Below, piece by piece: positions 62,569 to 64,000 of a stretch of DNA of 64,000 bases (position 1 is the first letter of the stretch; each line of letters opens with the position of its first letter). The translations under genes were made by a program, and so were the position numbers. The notes below the pieces were generated by a model. That model searched no databases, was not told where the DNA came from, and saw nothing but the letters and a program-made list of their open reading frames with translations. The DNA is taken from assembly GCA_033064195.1 (NCBI GenBank), contig JARBJD010000100.1, positions 1-64,000 on the forward strand, given 5' to 3'. Source of the stretch: Blattamonas nauphoetae (lineage: Eukaryota; Preaxostyla; Oxymonadida).

Positions 62569-63401
62569 TCACTGACTCTCTCGAAATGTCGTTTTTGTGA
62601 AGGATGTTGTTTGGGATGGGTTTCGTCGATGAGTTGCATTCATTCTCCCTTCATCTCTCTTCAAGCGGAGAGGGCCGTCGTTTGGTATGGGTTTTGTTGA
62701 ATTTGATATTTCCAGTCGTTCCGCTTTAGTCAGCATCGTCTCAATCAAGAAGAACAATCCCTTCAACTCCATTTGTGCCGAGTCCTTCCACATCGCCTCC
62801 AGATCCGAGACACATGCAACTCGAGTTTCTGCACGTCTGAGGTGTGTCCGCACGAGCGAGGGGAAGAGAGTTGGAGGGGCGTGAGGGGAATTAACGTCGC
62901 AACCATGTCGGGGAGGGGTTGGATCAGAGAAAGGACGACGGATGAAACTTGGGTCGGGAAGAGATGGTTGGGGACAATCAGTGATGTGTTGATGGTTCGG
63001 CATAGAATCAAGACTGGAGAGAAGAGATGACGTGAGAAGACAGAGCGCACAACACGAGTCAGGTCAACCCAACCAGAGTTGGTGACTGTTGAGTGTTGAA
63101 ATGCCGACCAATGCTGTCTGTCTGACAATGACGATCCACCAAAACCAGAAACACGACCGCATTTGATCCGATTCGGTTCGATTGATGAGGAGATGATCGA
63201 TGAACAGGATTCAAACGGAGTTCTGGCGAGAGAGAATCCGAATCGTTCGTGCAAACGATGAAGTGATGCCAGAGACAACAAACATAAGACATAAACAGTG
63301 TTCGTTGTCCAAAGGAAGTCAGAAATTCTTCGAAATGGTCGCTGGTTCTTGCCTGTTTCTACCAACGTTGCAGAAGGTTCATGCCCTGCATGTTGCTCCA
63401 T
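62569..63401 (-). pseudogene. Decayed minus-strand solenoid-like gene
   Basis: Two overlapping minus-strand frames (62763-63401 and 62569-63003) each contain coherent helical stretches: SVFSRHLFSPVLILCRTINT, QVSSVVLSLIQPLPDMVATL, then VACVSDLEAMWKDSAQMELK and LFFLIETMLTKAERLEISNS. A single frame change near 62840-62880 would link them. No family recognised. Confidence 0.4.
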
Positions 63402-64000
63402 TTAATCGAATTGGCAATAATCCATCCTCCAAAGGCTGTGGTTTCGACGTTTCGCAGCTTTTCCTCCATCACATCTTCGAAGCCCTCCATTCTCAACATT
63501 CGAACCACTGTCCTCCACATTTGTCGCACTTCTCCCCATGTGTTGTTCCATTCCTGCTGGATATCGATCATTTGAGTCATAAAATCCCAGATTGAGCGAG
63601 CATTTTCTAAGAATGTGAGACAACTTGGGATCGTGAGAATGACAGGCATATTCAGGACAAATTCCAGTGTTGGATGATAATAAGGAGAAGTGTGGAGGAT
63701 TCGGGTGAGTAGGGCCAGAAAATACGCGGATAGGTTTACTTCGATGATCGAATAGCGGTTCACGCACAAATGCCAAATATACTTCGCCGAAGGTGCCAGA
63801 ACTTGCGTCAATACCGTCTCGTGAACAGCTTGCTGGTCATCGTCATGTGAATTTTGGAGTTTTGGGAAACCATCCGGAGTTGAGAGTCTGACAGGACGAG
63901 TGATGGTTTTCAAGAGGTTCACGTGGATATCTTCTGCTTCTGCAAAAGAAAGAGACAGGGGATTGAGAGTGTTGATGATTTGAGTGATCAGATCAGCTCT
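63359..64000 (-). CDS. Alpha-solenoid family protein, 3' part (5' end outside the window)
   Basis: The frame is open through base 64000, so the gene starts beyond the window. The last 214 codons are seen: ADLITQIINTLNPLSLSFAE, HETVLTQVLAPSAKYIWHLC, LEFVLNMPVILTIPSCLTFL, RTVVRMLRMEGFEDVMEEKL, ending MNLLQRW. It aligns along its length with 59865-60938, about 3.4 kb away on the same strand, so the two are tandem paralogues. The region near the window edge is slightly shorter than in the relative (VRLSTPDGFPK replaces a longer helix). Confidence 0.75.
   Translation of the reverse strand, partial: RADLITQIINTLNPLSLSFAEAEDIHVNLLKTITRPVRLSTPDGFPKLQNSHDDDQQAVHETVLTQVLAPSAKYIWHLCVNRYSIIEVNLSAYFLALLTRILHTSPYYHPTLEFVLNMPVILTIPSCLTFLENARSIWDFMTQMIDIQQEWNNTWGEVRQMWRTVVRMLRMEGFEDVMEEKLRNVETTAFGGWIIANSIKWSNMQGMNLLQRW

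Noticed and set aside
1-64000. Alternative genetic code with TAA or TAG read as glutamine, as in some oxymonads
   Set aside because: Long conserved frames end at all three stops at positions matching paralogues, and no conserved glutamine position is coded by TAA or TAG.
1-64000. Polinton/Maverick, CRISPR array, tRNA or rRNA genes
   Set aside because: No capsid, protein-primed polymerase or integrase of that type, no regularly spaced short repeats, and no recognisable tRNA or rRNA sequence were seen by eye.

Overview
This is a eukaryotic nuclear window. Genes lie on both strands and are split by short spliceosomal introns of about 37-150 bp, mostly with a GTTTGT 5' splice site. They use the standard genetic code and belong to large lineage-specific paralogue families: beta-helix surface proteins, alpha-solenoid proteins, and proteins ending in one SPRY-like domain. 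From memory of the protein families, not from a search, this best fits an oxymonad flagellate of the Blattamonas nauphoetae type (Metamonada, Preaxostyla).

Layout. 1-1029 is the pseudokinase tail of a beta-helix receptor. 1620-3075 is a Tc1-like transposon. 3753-5438 is an alpha-solenoid gene. 6637-8568 is a five-exon protein kinase with a SPRY-like tail. 8916-9444 is a small secreted protein with a mannose-6-phosphate-receptor-like fold signature, divergent from a giant beta-helix/Ig-like gene (9664-15411). 15559-17013 is a second, decayed Tc1 copy. 17041-23879 is a decayed solenoid gene split by a DIRS-type element (18634-23396). 24234-27168 encodes an ELAPOR-like cysteine-rich membrane receptor. 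27491-29677 is a beta-helix membrane protein.

29875-32025 and 32347-34604 are six-exon ARM-like/coiled-coil/SPRY genes. 35348-41336 is a full beta-helix receptor with a pseudokinase tail. 41519-47802 is a third ARM/SPRY copy broken by at least two DNA transposons. 48132-54413 holds three small cysteine-rich genes with a Tc1/IS630-type transposon that has terminal repeats of about 0.92 kb. 55364-57453 is a second kinase-SPRY gene. 58260-64000 contains relics and solenoid genes.

How the genes may fit together. The beta-helix proteins look like surface adhesins or receptors, and two carry kinase-fold tails lacking the catalytic residues. The kinase-SPRY proteins look catalytically competent, and the ARM/SPRY proteins share nearly the same SPRY-like domain, so they may recognise the same partner. 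That link is inference. The solenoid families have no assigned function.

The window is a strong example of TE-driven remodelling: five well-delimited elements from at least four families have readable target-site duplications or terminal structures, and several sit inside members of expanded families. Many host genes carry a single one-base frameshift, some at homopolymers, so some apparent pseudogenes may be assembly errors.
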